Source of the DNA: Bolinopsis microptera
Lineage: Eukaryota; Ctenophora; Tentaculata; Lobata; Bolinopsidae
Direction: 5' to 3'
NCBI RefSeq assembly: GCF_026151205.1
Contig: NC_087074.1
Span: 8,163,726 to 8,227,725 of the forward strand
DNA: 64,000 nucleotides
Shown here: positions 1 to 11,606 of the stretch, in pieces
Position numbering within the stretch: the first letter of the stretch is position 1
Layout: the number at the start of each line of letters is the position of its first letter
Notes under the pieces: generated by a model
Seen by the model: the letters and a program-made list of their open reading frames with translations, nothing else
Databases searched by the model: none
What the model was told of the DNA's origin: nothing
Translations under genes and position numbers: made by a program

Positions 1-1660
1 ATATGGGGTAACACACTTGATTTGAAGCAGTTTACTTTTGCCATCTTTTTAATCATAAAAGATCCAGGATACGGTAACTCTATCGGAATCTTGCCCTCCT
101 GGATTTTTGTAAAGTTATGATGGAAATGATCATCCAGTGACTTGAATCTATCATCATCAGTACACATGCTTGAAATACCAAGCGCCACTATCACATAGGC
201 AAGCTTTATCTCCTTTCTTTCATTTTCTTTCAGATCCTCCTGTCCACAATTTGAATTAAGACAGCAAATAATACTCCAATATTTAGAGATTAGGGTATCG
301 TAGAGCCTCTTTTCGAAATGAGAAAATTCTTCAGTCTCAGGTACCTTGAGGATCACAGAATACAGAGCTGAAACAAGTTCAAATAATTCACGGACAATTT
401 CAAGATGAACCCCAAGTTTAGCCAATAATGGCATCAATCCACGGTTTATAAGGTGCTTTACTTCTTTTTTATTCCCTCTCAAAACAGCATGATAACAAAT
501 AGTTGATATCAAAGTAGCTTCGCTCGAATAATATAATGGATCCTCATTGAAAGAATTAAGAATTGTGAGCAGAGCAGGCGCAATTACTCTTACATCAGGT
601 TCAATAAACATCATCCAGCTGGTTAACAAGTAACAATTATGAATCAATCCGCGATGACTACGTTTAAGATCATTGTCTCGAAGTATGAGCAGCATGACAG
701 GAACTAGTTCTTTAATTATCCCGTATTTTACTACGGTCTTCAAATCAGGTGTTGTGACTAGGTGATCAGTATATAGCACTAAAACTCGTACAGCACTGTC
801 AACGGCATTAATTTTTAGAGATTTGTGCTCTGTCAGATTAATTGTGCACTTTCTGATGATCTTAAGGACGGCTTCAGTAAGGATTGGCACGTCACATTTG
901 TTGAAGATATCTGACTTTGCCTTTATGACCGCTGCTGAAATGGTGTCACAAACCGAGTTCCAAATTAGAATTACACGTTCTATTGGCACATCTTCTTTAA
1001 ATTTTTGACATTTGCTGAAAACTTGGATAGCATAGGGCACTATCCCCGATTTGAAAATTCCTAGCATAAAATCTTCGGACCCGTGAAGAAGAGAAAGGTT
1101 GTGGATCAATGTAACACCTGCTTGTAGAATTTTAAAACTGATGTTCTTCTCTCCTCCCACTATATCTTTAGATTGTACAATGACTGGAAGAATTAGCTGC
1201 ACATACTTAACATCATTCTTTCTGCATAAAAGCTGCCCGAGTATATTAATACAAATAACTTTTTGCAACTCAGTGCACCGTTTAAAAAGGTTCTTTAAAG
1301 CCTGGATGCCGTGATTTTCTGAGAAACATAAAGCTACACTTTCTTCGTTTCCATGGAAAGTAATGGCTTCAACGATACATAAAAATAATCTCAAATGATC
1401 GGGATTACCTTTTTCCAAAAGTTTCCAGTGCTTTTTATGAAATACGATTTGACTGAAAACGTTGCCTAGTACATCCTTGTCACCACGGAATGGAGATGTA
1501 AAGATATTTCCCAAAACAATGTCCAATTTAATCCATTCATCGTTGGCAAGATAGCTATTTATTAGCTGATGCATTCCCTTGAAGTTTTCTTTGCTGTTGA
1601 AGTAGTCAGACTCGGAAAAGGGGGACAATATCAAGGCATCACACAGTTGGGAGATAACAC
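1..1660 (-). CDS. Tandem-family gene, copy A (partial, runs off left edge)
   Basis: I do not recognise this protein; it is a paralogue of the intact copy at 11607-14984. The minus strand is open from a splice acceptor (cag at 1663-1661, exon from 1660) to the window edge, about 550 codons, with no stop or frameshift that I could see. Shared landmarks in order are FKGMHQLINSYLANDEW near the start, HKKHWKLLEKG, SALYSVILKVPETEEFSHFE in the middle, and PYPGSFMIKKMAKVNCFKSS just before the edge. It looks all-helical, like an ARM/HEAT solenoid, with no catalytic motif, signal peptide or membrane segment. The C-terminal 100 or so residues lie outside the window. The short first exon, expected from copy E, was not found upstream. 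Function unknown. Confidence 0.75.
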
Positions 1661-2966
1661 CTGAAATATAGCACCATTATAGAAATAGTGATCTAAATAG
1701 TCTTATTTCTTTATTTATTGTGGATAACGGTTGTTTCAGCACGGAAAACTTAAAAAGTTTTGATAATAATACTACTGAAGGCTTTTACAACAAATACTTG
1801 GGTGTTAACACATCCTGCTTACTACCTTCTAGAACAGCTGAATCCATTCTTTTACTATCCGTTCAAGTCGTTACCGTTCAGTTCATGCAGCTGCAATAAA
1901 TTGAAACTAAATTAAATACCACAAATAACAAATTCATTCTACTTTTCGAAGGGCAAATGAAAATAATATTGTGATATGTCACCTTCATAGAACTATAAAG
2001 AGTAAACGTATTCTGAAAATGAATTCTTAATTTTCATTGACCTTGTTTTTACTTGTGTTAAGTTCAACATTTGGGAATACCGAGTATTTACTATAATATA
2101 TTATATGGATCCTCAACTCTCATTGAGCATAGCATAACACAAATTTTACTAAAATGAAACGACTTTCTGAGGTTAAATAAATTAAGCTATACAGTATTAA
2201 AGAGTAATACAGTTGCAGTAGTTGAATACAAATTGTTAATTTAACAAAATATTACATACAAATTACAAATAATAAGTTAAGTTTCAAAAATTCTGATTTA
2301 TCTAAGTAGGTTCCTATAATATAAACATTAAAAACATAGTTGACATCAAATTTTACCAATAGTAACTGGTTGCTAGCTTCAACTTTGATTCAATTTTTGT
2401 ATTTATTAAATTATTTAATATCATTGTTCAATAGTCATGAAATGTTTTTGTAAAAACGATATTATTTAAGCACATTTTGCAGAATTCAGCAATTCACACA
2501 GCTCAGTGAGCTAAGGTACAGCCTCTGCAAAATAATTTCCATAAGGATAAGTATGGAGGTATATCATAAATAATAATGTAGCAATAAGGTCAACGTTTAT
2601 AATTGTTGTCTTAAATAAGTCAAGACAGTTTAAGTATTATAAGACGTAAAACGGATTCGATCATAACAGTTTACTTCAGACATAACTGACATTCTACAAG
2701 AGAAAGTATTTCAACTTATAAGCCAACTTAACTGGCTGTAGTGCAAATTGTTTATAAACATTCTTTATAAGTTAACAAAACAAAATATTACAAGTATTAC
2801 TATTTTATAAGTAAAAAGCAATAAAAAATAAGTGAAAAGTATAATTGCATAAAGTTAGTTTTAAAAATACTGAGTTCATTTGAGTAGGTACCTCATATTA
2901 ATAAACATCAAAATATAAACAATCGGCATCATTTTTTGCCAAAAACGACTGGAAAGTATGGCCTAC
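1661..2966. other. Non-coding AT-rich stretch between copy A and a transposon-like element
   Basis: No coding exon recognised. It must hold intron 1 and the promoter of copy A, because copy E places a tiny first exon about 1.3 kb upstream of its main exon. No convincing first exon is visible here. Confidence 0.4.
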
Positions 2967-4231
2967 GGGTAAATGCCTCACAGAATGGCTAGCCTCACAG
3001 AATGGCCAAATTTGTAAATGTTTTTGTAACTAATTTTTTATAAAAGACTGGTAGGTTTTGTGGATACCATATGAAACAAAAGTCTTCTGGCAACACTTCC
3101 TGTGGTGAAATCATTAACTAGGACCACATTTTCTGGCATAAATATGACTGTTTATGTAGAAATTTTGAGCACTGAAAAATTTGTTTTCAAATTTTTGAAC
3201 TAAGTTTACATTTCGGTGAGAACTTCTGGCACCAGTATGACAGAAGATGTTCAAAGAATAGTATTCATCAAAAAAAACGAACATTGTTCAATATAGGAAG
3301 AAAAAAATGCTAAAATGGCTACACGCCTCACAAAATGGCCAAAATATGCCTCACAAAATTTGTTTTCAAATTTTTGAACTAAGTTTGCATTTTGGTGAGA
3401 ACTTCTGGCACCAGTATGACAGAAGATGTTTAAAGAATAGTATTCATCAAACAAAACGAACATTGTTCAATTTAGGAAGAAACAAAATGTTAAAATGGCT
3501 AAACGCCTCACAAAATGGCCAAAATATGCCTCACAAAATGGCCAAAATTTAAAACTCCTTTTATTCAATGAAACCATAAGTCTAAAGTATTCACAAGCTA
3601 TTTATTATACAATAACACCCCAGATGGAGTGTTTTTACAGCCGAATGAAGGTTATAAATCATGAAATCAGGGAATTATATGAACAACGCCACACAAAATG
3701 GCCATTTTTGGTGTAGGAAATTATGCCCTTTTTATTCAGTTCTAAGAAATTTCACCTATATGGGGGTGTTAACAAGGCATATTAATACCAGCAGCATGCC
3801 TGAAACAAGAGCCAAAGGTTTTAGAAAAATAAAATTTTCTCGTTTTCTTTTTTTTTTTGCCATTTTGTCAGGCATTTTTTCTTTTTTGTGAAATAATTTT
3901 TCACAGCTCAGTTTTTTCGTGAGTTTTAGGTTATTACCCCATTCCTTAATAGGTTTTCTAAGAACGTGTGGTGATAGAAATTTAAAAAGTATCTCCATCA
4001 ACAAAATTATGGAAATTCAGATTTGGCCATTCTGTGAGGCATGTTTTTTTCGAGGAAGATTTTCCGGCCAATTTTTCTCAAAGAAAAAATGGTTATGAGA
4101 TTAAATGAACCCCCGGGAAGAAAAATATGAGTGTCAACTTAGCTTCTTATGAGATAAAAACTGGAATAAAGTGTGTTTTGTGACTTTGAGAGACCTTCCT
4201 TTTTTTTGGCCATTCTGTGAGGCAAATACCC
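2967..4231. mobile_element. DNA-transposon-like element with terminal inverted repeats and reiterated internal motif
   Basis: The ends are inverted copies of each other: GGGTAAATGCCTCACAGAAT at 2967 and, on the other strand, GGGTATTTGCCTCACAGAAT ending at 4231. A variant of the terminal motif (GCCTCACAAAATGGCC) recurs inside at about 3328, 3349, 3506 and 3528 and again in single form near 3690 and 4024. A block of about 180 bp is repeated in tandem (about 3170-3300 and 3350-3490). No transposase is present, so it is non-autonomous. No clear target-site duplication was found, so the superfamily is unassigned. Confidence 0.6.
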
Positions 4232-4452
4232 ATACTATACGCTGTTATTCAATATTCTTATAATTTAACAATTAAATAATGTTCAATAAATGTGAAATGA
4301 ATTTGTCAAAATAGGCAAGATTCGCATCTCTCGTCAAGAATTTATGCTGAAGTAAAGAACAGCTTCCACAAAAAAGTCAGAATCATAACACTTAAATTCA
4401 GTCATAACTAATGACTGTAATTTTTGGAGAGAAATTGATTCAACTTATAAGC

Positions 4453-6473
4453 CTAACTGTAGTGCAAATTGTTTATAAACTTCTTGACATTTTCAATGAT
4501 TATTTTGTCGTTCTGGTCCTCCAACAAGCCAAGACATGGTGACACTAAGTCTTCTAGGTGATACAACACCGTGTCACCTTGCTCATTGCAGGGGATAGAG
4601 GTGAGGAATCCGGTAATTCTTATCAGCATAGATCTTTTGTATTCTAATTTCCTCTCAAAGACTTCTTTTATTTCAGCTAGAAACATATTTCAGGACTTGT
4701 TCCTTCATTTCCTCCAGAGTCGCTACTTTACTGTTCTCTTCTTCATGTTGCAGAGCCCCGTAAAAATCCTTTGTGATTTGATCAGAACCATGTTCTGTAA
4801 TATACCAAATATGGGGTAACACACTTGATTTGAAGCAGTTTACTTTTGCCATCTTTTTAATCATAAAAGGTACAGGATACAGAAACTCTATCGGAAGAAA
4901 CTCTATCGGAATCTTGATATCCTCGATTTCTTTAAATTTTCGTTGAAAATGATCATCCAGAGACTTGTATCGTTCCTCATCTGTATAATAAATGGACGAT
5001 ATACCAATAGCTGCGATCACAAAGGCTAGAATTATCAACTCTGTTTCGTGTCCATTTTCGTGTTCACATATTTTACCGGCAGGGCAGCTGAGGTATAAAC
5101 TGAACAAAGTGTTGTAAAGCCGGTTATCAATATGAGATAATTCGTCTGTGTCAGGTACCTTGAGAATCACACTGTACAAAGCATAAATAAGTCCAAACAA
5201 TGTACGGTCACAATCTAGGTAATCACGAAGTTTAGCCATTAGAGGTATCAGTCCGTGGTTTAAAAGATACTTCACATCCTCCTGACTGCCTCTATCTACA
5301 GCCAGATTGCAAAATTCGGCTATAAACTCTGCGAGGGTTGAATAGGAGGTAGGATCCTGATTTAATAATTCGTGAATTTTAGACAAGGCAGGAGCAATGA
5401 CTGTTACATCTGGCTCTACGTTCATCTTCCATCCTATTATCTTGATACTATTACGTACCAGTCCATGAGACTGACGTTTGAGCTCATCATCTTGAAGTAT
5501 AACAACCAAGGCATTGACAACTTCTTTTACAACCCCATACTCTTTGATAGCCTTTAATTTACTAACTTGTTCACAGCTTTGTATTAGTAACCACAATACA
5601 TTAACAGCAGCATCTACAGTGTCAAACTTGATGGTTTGATGTTCTTTCTCATCTATGGCAATATTTCTCATAACTTCTACAATATTCAGTGTCAGTATCG
5701 GAACATGCACTTTGTTGAAATTGTAAGACTCTTCTGATAACACGGCTACAATCGTCTTACAAGTGGCATACCAAATCGTAAGTATACCTTCCAGCGGCGT
5801 TTCTTGCTTCAGTTCTTGACATGTAGTGAGGACTTTAACAGCATACGACACAATCCCTGATTTAAAAACATCTAATATGACCTCTTCACAATCAGACAGA
5901 TTGTAGATCAACCGAACACCTTGCAGCATGAAGCTAAAACCTACCGTGCCCTCTTCAACCATATCTTTAAATCGCACAGCTACAGGAACAGTCAGCTTAG
6001 CATACTGGGGATCACCCGTCTTGTGTACAAGTACTCTAAGTATGTTTAAACAAAATATTTGCTCCATCTCCGTACATTGTTGGTTTTGGAAATATTTCTC
6101 TATGACTTGAACGCCATTGCTTTCAGAGAAATAATTAAAAATACTTGCTTCGTCTCCGTAGATGACAATGTTTTCACTTTTCCAATGATACGAAGGAGTA
6201 CTGCGGAATACTTCCATTCTCCTTTTCTGAGAGCTTTCCAGTGCTTTTGGGGAATTATGATCTTGCTAAAAAGCTCGCTCAGAACAATGTTGTCGTCAGA
6301 AAATGGACCCTGAATTATGTTCCTCATGGCAATGTCCATTTCAATCCATTTCTCATCAGCAATAAGTTTGTTTATTTTCTCATGCATTCCTTTGTAGTTG
6401 TTCCTATCACAAAAGAAGTTAGGCTTGAACATCTGCGGTAGCGGCAACACATCCAAGAGATGAGACACGAAAC
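4453..6473 (-). pseudogene. Tandem-family gene, copy B (two frameshifts)
   Basis: Paralogue of copy E. The exon starts at a splice acceptor at 6473, in the same phase as the other copies. The first 122 or so codons (to about 6180) are in one frame, about 500 codons follow in a second frame from about 6175 to 4680, and the last 77 codons (4686-4453) are in a third. The first shift lies in an A-rich stretch near 6175 and the second is an extra T near 4680. The second shift is shared with fragment C, so it is unlikely to be a sequencing error. The protein parts keep family landmarks such as IIPQKHWKALRKGEW, ALYSVILKVPDTDELSHID and SIPCNEQGDTVLYHLEDLV. Most likely a recent pseudogene; an unannotated splice is less likely because both shifts fall inside aligned blocks. 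Confidence 0.75.
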
Positions 6474-7343
6474 CTGAAACAGGATTTTCATATTAAATGA
6501 TTTAACATTGAAAATTTACAACTCAAGCATATTATATCATGAATAATAATCTTAGCTATTTACAACTGACTGTGTACATACAATTTAAACGCTTAGGATT
6601 TACAAATAAACACATCAATGCTGATTTTATACCGTATAATGTAGATATAATATCAAATTTTTCGCTTGCAAGGATTGTATAGTCGTCAAAATTACTTCAT
6701 GTGTAATATATTATTATATATAATTAATTATATATTATAATTAATTATATATTATAATTAATTATATATTATAATTACCTTGGATTACAATTACCTTGGA
6801 TTACAATTGGATAACAGACAACATATTTTACTATCTGGCTTTGAAGGGCCAATTTCATAACGATATTAATATTATATGACTATCATAAAACTGGGAACAG
6901 ATTTTAAACACTGAAATTTCTAATTTGCATGTAGCTTACGTTTTACTCACAGAGTTGTTATGGTAATATTAATTGAAATGCAGTTTGGGAAATGTGATTG
7001 AGAAACTTTTCAACAGACATTACTAAAAGCAATCCAATATCAAATGTTTAATGTGTGTGAGTAATTGACGATTGGTTGGTTCAATAAAATAGGAAATAAT
7101 CAAAAAGGAATAATTAATTAAACGATAAAAGAGAATTAAATACATTGTATTGTACAGTACAGTGTATTGTAAAGTGTATTTGTTAATATTATAAATCATA
7201 TTATGCTGATTCCCTGCTGTTTACCTATCATTCAAATAATAATTTTAAAGTAAATTAAAAAAACTCGGATGCTATCTGTATAGTATTTACATCAAATTTT
7301 GTCTCAATCATTGTTCAGGAGGAAATGAAAACTTATGGTCAAA
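6474..7343. other. Non-coding spacer between copies B and C
   Basis: AT-rich, no exon recognised. It contains the AT-palindromic tandem array at 6710-6800. The first exon and promoter of copy B would be expected here. Confidence 0.4.
6710..6800. repeat. AT-palindromic tandem repeat
   Basis: About three units of a 20-bp self-complementary motif (AATTATATATTATAATT), followed by two and a half copies of TACCTTGGATTACAAT. It should extrude easily as a cruciform. Confidence 0.85.
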
Positions 7344-7680
7344 CTAACTGTAGTGCAAAATGTTTATAAACTTCTTGACGTTCTCAATGATCCTTTTGTT
7401 GTTCTGATCCTCCAATAAGCCCAAACAAGGTGACACTAAGTCTTCTAGGTGATACAACACCGTATCACCTTGCTCATTGCAGGGGATAGAGGTGAGGAAT
7501 CCGGTAATTCTTATCAGCATAGATCTTTTGTATTCTAATTTCCTCTCAAAGACTTCTTTTATTTCAGCTAGAAACATATTTCAGGACTTGTTCCTTCATT
7601 TCCTCCAGAGTCGCTACTTTACTGTTCTCTTCTTCATGTTGCAGAGCCCCGTAAAAATCCTTTGTGATTTGATCAGAACC
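7344..7680 (-). pseudogene. Tandem-family fragment, copy C (duplicated 3' end of copy B)
   Basis: This matches the 3' end of copy B (about 4448-4796) nearly base for base, including the same frameshift at its start (7577 in C, 4686 in B). It encodes the conserved C-terminal block with SIPCNEQGDTVLYHLEDLV. Similarity to B stops abruptly at 7680/7681, where sequence belonging to copy D begins. It is therefore a chimeric junction from unequal crossing-over or gene conversion, not a complete gene. Confidence 0.75.
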
Positions 7681-7727
7681 GAATAATATAATTCGGTTAA
7701 TCTTATAATCATAGATCTTTTGTATTT

Positions 7728-8405
7728 GGGGGGGGGGCCAACCATATTAAAGTATATTAAAATGTAGGATTTTTCCCGATTTTGACCCGGGGATATACTT
7801 TAATATACTTTAATATACTTTAATATACTTTAATATATCCCTATCTCCTTGGAGGCCTACATCCAACATTTTTACCCAAAATAAGCTTGAAATGCAATTC
7901 TTAATCGATTCCAAAAAGTTCTTGAAAAAATATTGAAAACTGATGGAGTTATTTCAATTTTAATGAAGTCATTTTGGCTAGTATTCCGAACCGAGATATT
8001 AGGTGCAATTTTCCCAATTTTGTTCATGGAGGTCTTTTTACTTAGTATCCACTATATTCAACAAACACTGAGTTATATCTTTCACATAGAGTTAGTCTCA
8101 TTAAAAAATATTGAAATTTTATCGAATTTGGGCAAAAGCGAATTTGGGCAAAAGCGTATGCCCAAATATGGGCATAATTTTTAAAGCTCATAGCTCAGCC
8201 AATTTTTGACCAATCTGGATGGAAATTCATGTACTAGTCCTAAAACAGGCTTATCTTGCGAATCTGAGTGAAAAATATAGTTCATCATGTAAATCTTAAC
8301 GAAGAATATAAATCTTCTAATTGTAGGTATATTAAAGTATATTAAAATGTAGGATTTTTTCCGATTTTGACCCGGGGATATACTTTAATATACTTTAATA
8401 TGGTT

Positions 8406-8440
<35 letters not shown>
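7728..8440. mobile_element. Non-autonomous element with G/C-run ends and hairpin-forming termini
   Basis: The left end is a run of 10 G followed by CCAACCATATTAAAGTATAT. The right end is the inverted counterpart, GGTTGG followed by 33 C. Each end also holds the same roughly 75-bp unit in direct orientation (with GATTTTGACCCGGGGATATA), which is internally palindromic (TATTAAAGTATATTAAA against TTTAATATACTTTAATA). The flanks read GTATTT on both sides, a likely 6-bp target duplication. The insertion splits the reading frame of copy D after ERKSKY. No transposase inside. Confidence 0.7.
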
Positions 8441-8441
<1 letters not shown>

Positions 8442-10171
8442 TATTTTGATTTTCTCTCAAAGACATCTTTTATTTCAACTAAAACATACTTCATAACTTG
8501 TTCCTTCATCTCCTCCTGATTTACTACTTTAGCCCTCTCTTCTGCTTGTGGAAGAGCTTCAAAAAGATCCTTTATAAGTTCATCTGGCCCATGTTCTACA
8601 ATATACCAAATATGTGGTAAAACGCTCGATTTGAAGCAATTTACTTTTGCATCTTTATTATCATGAAAGATCCAGGATATGGTAACTCTATTGCAACTTT
8701 GCCTTCTTGGATTTCTTGAAAGTTGCAATAAAAATGATTATCCAGTGACTTGAATCTGGCATCGTCTGTAAATTTGCACGATATACCAAGTGCAGCTACC
8801 ACAAAAACAAGCTTCTGTTCAAGAGTCTCCCCTGTTTTTGTTACCTGTTCCTTGTGTTCACAGTTTGGAACATCGCAGCAAATATAACTCTGGTAGTTAG
8901 CAAATAGGGTATCGAAGAACCCTTTATCGAAATGCAAAAATTCATCCGTATCAGGCACCTTGAGGATCATATCATAAAGAACTGAGAAGAATTTAAACAA
9001 TTTAATCTCATTATCTAACTGGTCAGGAAGGCTAGCCAATATCGAGATCAATCCCTGGTTTAAAAGGTGCTTTAAATCCTCCCGGCTACCTTTTTCTACA
9101 GCCTTATAACAAAAACTGGCGACTAGAAAACGATCAGAGGATGAATAAGACATCGGATTTTCATTGATTGATTTAAGAATTGTAGACACGGCAGGAGCAA
9201 CGACTCTTACACTGGGCTCTACATCCATCATCCATACTATTATCTTGATGCTATTACGTACCAGTCCATGAGAATGACGTTTGAGCTCATCATCTTGAAG
9301 TTGAAGTATAACAACCAAGGCATTGACAACTTTTTTTATGACTCCGTACTCTTTTATAGCAGTTAGATCACTAACGTTTTTGGTTTCATATATTAGGAGC
9401 ACCAAATCTTGTACAGCATTGTCTAGAGCTTTCAATTTGTAGGTTTCGTATTCTTTCAGACCAATAGCAGTTTCTCTAACAATCTCCACTACATTCAGTA
9501 TAAGTATTGGAAGATCAACTTTATCAAACTTAAGTTTAACAGTATCCTTCTTTAAAACTGCTCCAATCATCGTACAAACAGAAGTCCAAACATCAAAAAT
9601 TGATTTTAGTGGCTCTTCTTGCTTCACTTCTTGACATTTAGAGAGGATTTTAACAACAAACGACACCATTCCAGATTTAAAAACATCTGACATGAGGTCT
9701 TCGGAACCTTGGTAATAACACAAAAAGTCGATCAATGTGACACCTTGCAGCATAACTTTAAACCCCATTTTCTCCTCTTCTACCATATCTTTGAATCGTG
9801 CAGCTACAGGAACGGTTAGCTTAGCATATGGAAGAGACTCTGTTTTACTCAAAAGCGAAACGAGTATGCTTAGACAATACTTATGCTCCATTTCCGAAGA
9901 TAGTTTGCTTTTGAAACATTTCTCTAAGAATAGAATGCCATTGTTTTCTGAGAAGTATTTGAAAATACTTTCGTTATTTCCGTGTTGGGTAATGATTTCA
10001 ATAACACGTAGAATTGATAACGAACACCTTGATTCTCCTCCTTCAAGAGCTTTCCAATGTCTTTTAGGTACATTTGTTTTGCCAAAAATCACACCCAATA
10101 TATCATTGTTGCTACGAATATTTGGATCCTCAGCAAGATTCCTTATGGCCATGTCCAATTCAATCCAATTA

Positions 10172-10415
10172 TCATTTTTTTTTTTTTTTGAAAATTCAAT
10201 TAATTATTATTATATATATAAATCAAGCGTTACATTTCAGCCATGCAAAATTACAATGACATATTTTGATATACTAATTGATAAATGGAACTGCAATATA
10301 AGTTGCTTAATGTTTGGCCGGATGACAACTAACTAAAAGAGAAAAATAAACTTGATTACATAATAATTAATTCGGCTGAACCAACACATAGCAAGAGCCA
10401 CATTAACGTTGGGGC
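10172..10415 (-). mobile_element. Poly-A-tailed retroposon (SINE or 5'-truncated LINE) inside copy D
   Basis: The conserved frame of copy D breaks at about 10415 and resumes at about 10171. The inserted 240 bp ends, on the minus strand, in an A-run (10172-10189). AATGA flanks both sides and may be the target duplication. No coding sequence of its own, and the family is not recognised. Confidence 0.6.
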
Positions 10416-10523
10416 CGTCATTAAGATATATATTTATATCCTCATTAATTCCCTTGCAGTAATCCAAAAGAATCTTTGCCATCGATAGAGATGTTGAAAC
10501 ATTTAGGAGGTGAGCCATAAATC

Positions 10524-11606
10524 CTGAAAATTATATTCTATCATGATTTGACAATATTGATAAAGCAGAGCAATGTCGATAAGTAAAATCTATAATTTCC
10601 TAGCTATTAAGACTGGTGATGGAATACAGCTTAGCTCGAATAGCTCTGCAATGAGTAAATTTCTAGTTTATAGGTGATGAACAAGAATAACAATCTTTAC
10701 TTTTTGACACTTTTAAATAGCTTATAATTATACTTATTATCGTAATTTATTTTTTTAAAGATTAAGAATGAGAATAATAGAAACGACACATTATTGGAAG
10801 TAAAATTTAAATCGAGTTACGATAATAAATAAGACATACTGTTCGATACCTTCGATATTCATTTACAATTATCGATCTGCTGTTAAAAATAATTAAAGAG
10901 AAAAATGGAACAATGCAGTGAATACAGAAATTATTCAATGTGTAGATGAAATAAAAGTCTGCTATTTAAAAATCATTTACTTAATAAATTATAACTGATT
11001 ACCTTGTAATCAAGGTGTAATCATGATATTTTCTCGAATATTATTGTGTCCTTTAAATAATATTCATGCCCAACTAGGGATTTATATTTAAATCCCTAGT
11101 TGGGCATGAATATTATTATTAGTAATATTATTACGTTTAAACTAATGCTAGACTTAGTCTTGGCCCTATTCTCTTTATTCAAGGCTAAGATTTTTTGTAA
11201 TTGCTAGGTTTGCACATCCTTACTCCTGTTGCCTCCAGATTATTGCATTCATTCGTTACTTTTTCACCTTCATATTTCAGGTTGCTGTGTAGTGTGTCTG
11301 ATTTACCTAGAGACAGCTCTTCAAATATCGATACAGGTATTAATTTACTTCCTAGCAGTGAGCTATTGCTTCCCCTAGTCCTACCTATTCCAACAACTGG
11401 ACGTCAATGTGAGGGAAGCTACTTATTTTGACTTTTGTACATTTTTGTATAAAAAATCAATTTTCAAATCGTGTAAAAATGACATTAAAATGAATCCCTA
11501 ATATTATATCGATTCGAAATAAGATTGAACATAAATTATCATTTAAATTTCGGTGCCGTTATTTAAAAATTGCAGGGTCTCAGTTCAACAGACTCAAGCT
11601 AACAAT
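10524..11606. other. Non-coding spacer between copies D and E
   Basis: No gene recognised. It holds the perfect hairpin at 11056-11117 and the presumed first exon, intron and promoter of copy D. Confidence 0.4.
11056..11117. repeat. Perfect 29-bp inverted repeat with 4-nt loop
   Basis: The arms at 11056-11084 and 11089-11117 are exact reverse complements; the loop is TATT. The arm contains ATGCCCAACTAGGGATTTA. Nothing nearby explains it. Confidence 0.9.

Larger units (their letters stand above)
7681..10523 (-). pseudogene. Tandem-family gene, copy D (frameshifted, interrupted by two insertions)
   Basis: Paralogue of copy E. The exon starts at a splice acceptor at 10523 (about 35 codons, 10523-10416), is interrupted by a poly-A retroposon, and resumes at about 10171 with NWIELDMAIRN. 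A 505-codon open stretch runs to 8641. A single-base deletion near 8652 (relative to the same site in copies A and B) then shifts the frame. The next block, 8690-8441, reaches ERKSKY and is broken by the G/C-run element 7728-8440. Fifteen more in-frame residues follow (7727-7681) before the sequence switches to fragment C. Clearly dead. A possible first exon (ATG at 10862, donor after 13 nt) is weak. Confidence 0.75.

Noticed and set aside
9737..10336. 199-codon plus-strand ORF
   Set aside because: Antisense shadow of copy D, and it runs through the retroposon insertion.
10845..10862. First exon of copy D (ATG at 10862)
   Set aside because: The donor and phase fit but only four codons support it, and copy D is dead; too weak to annotate.
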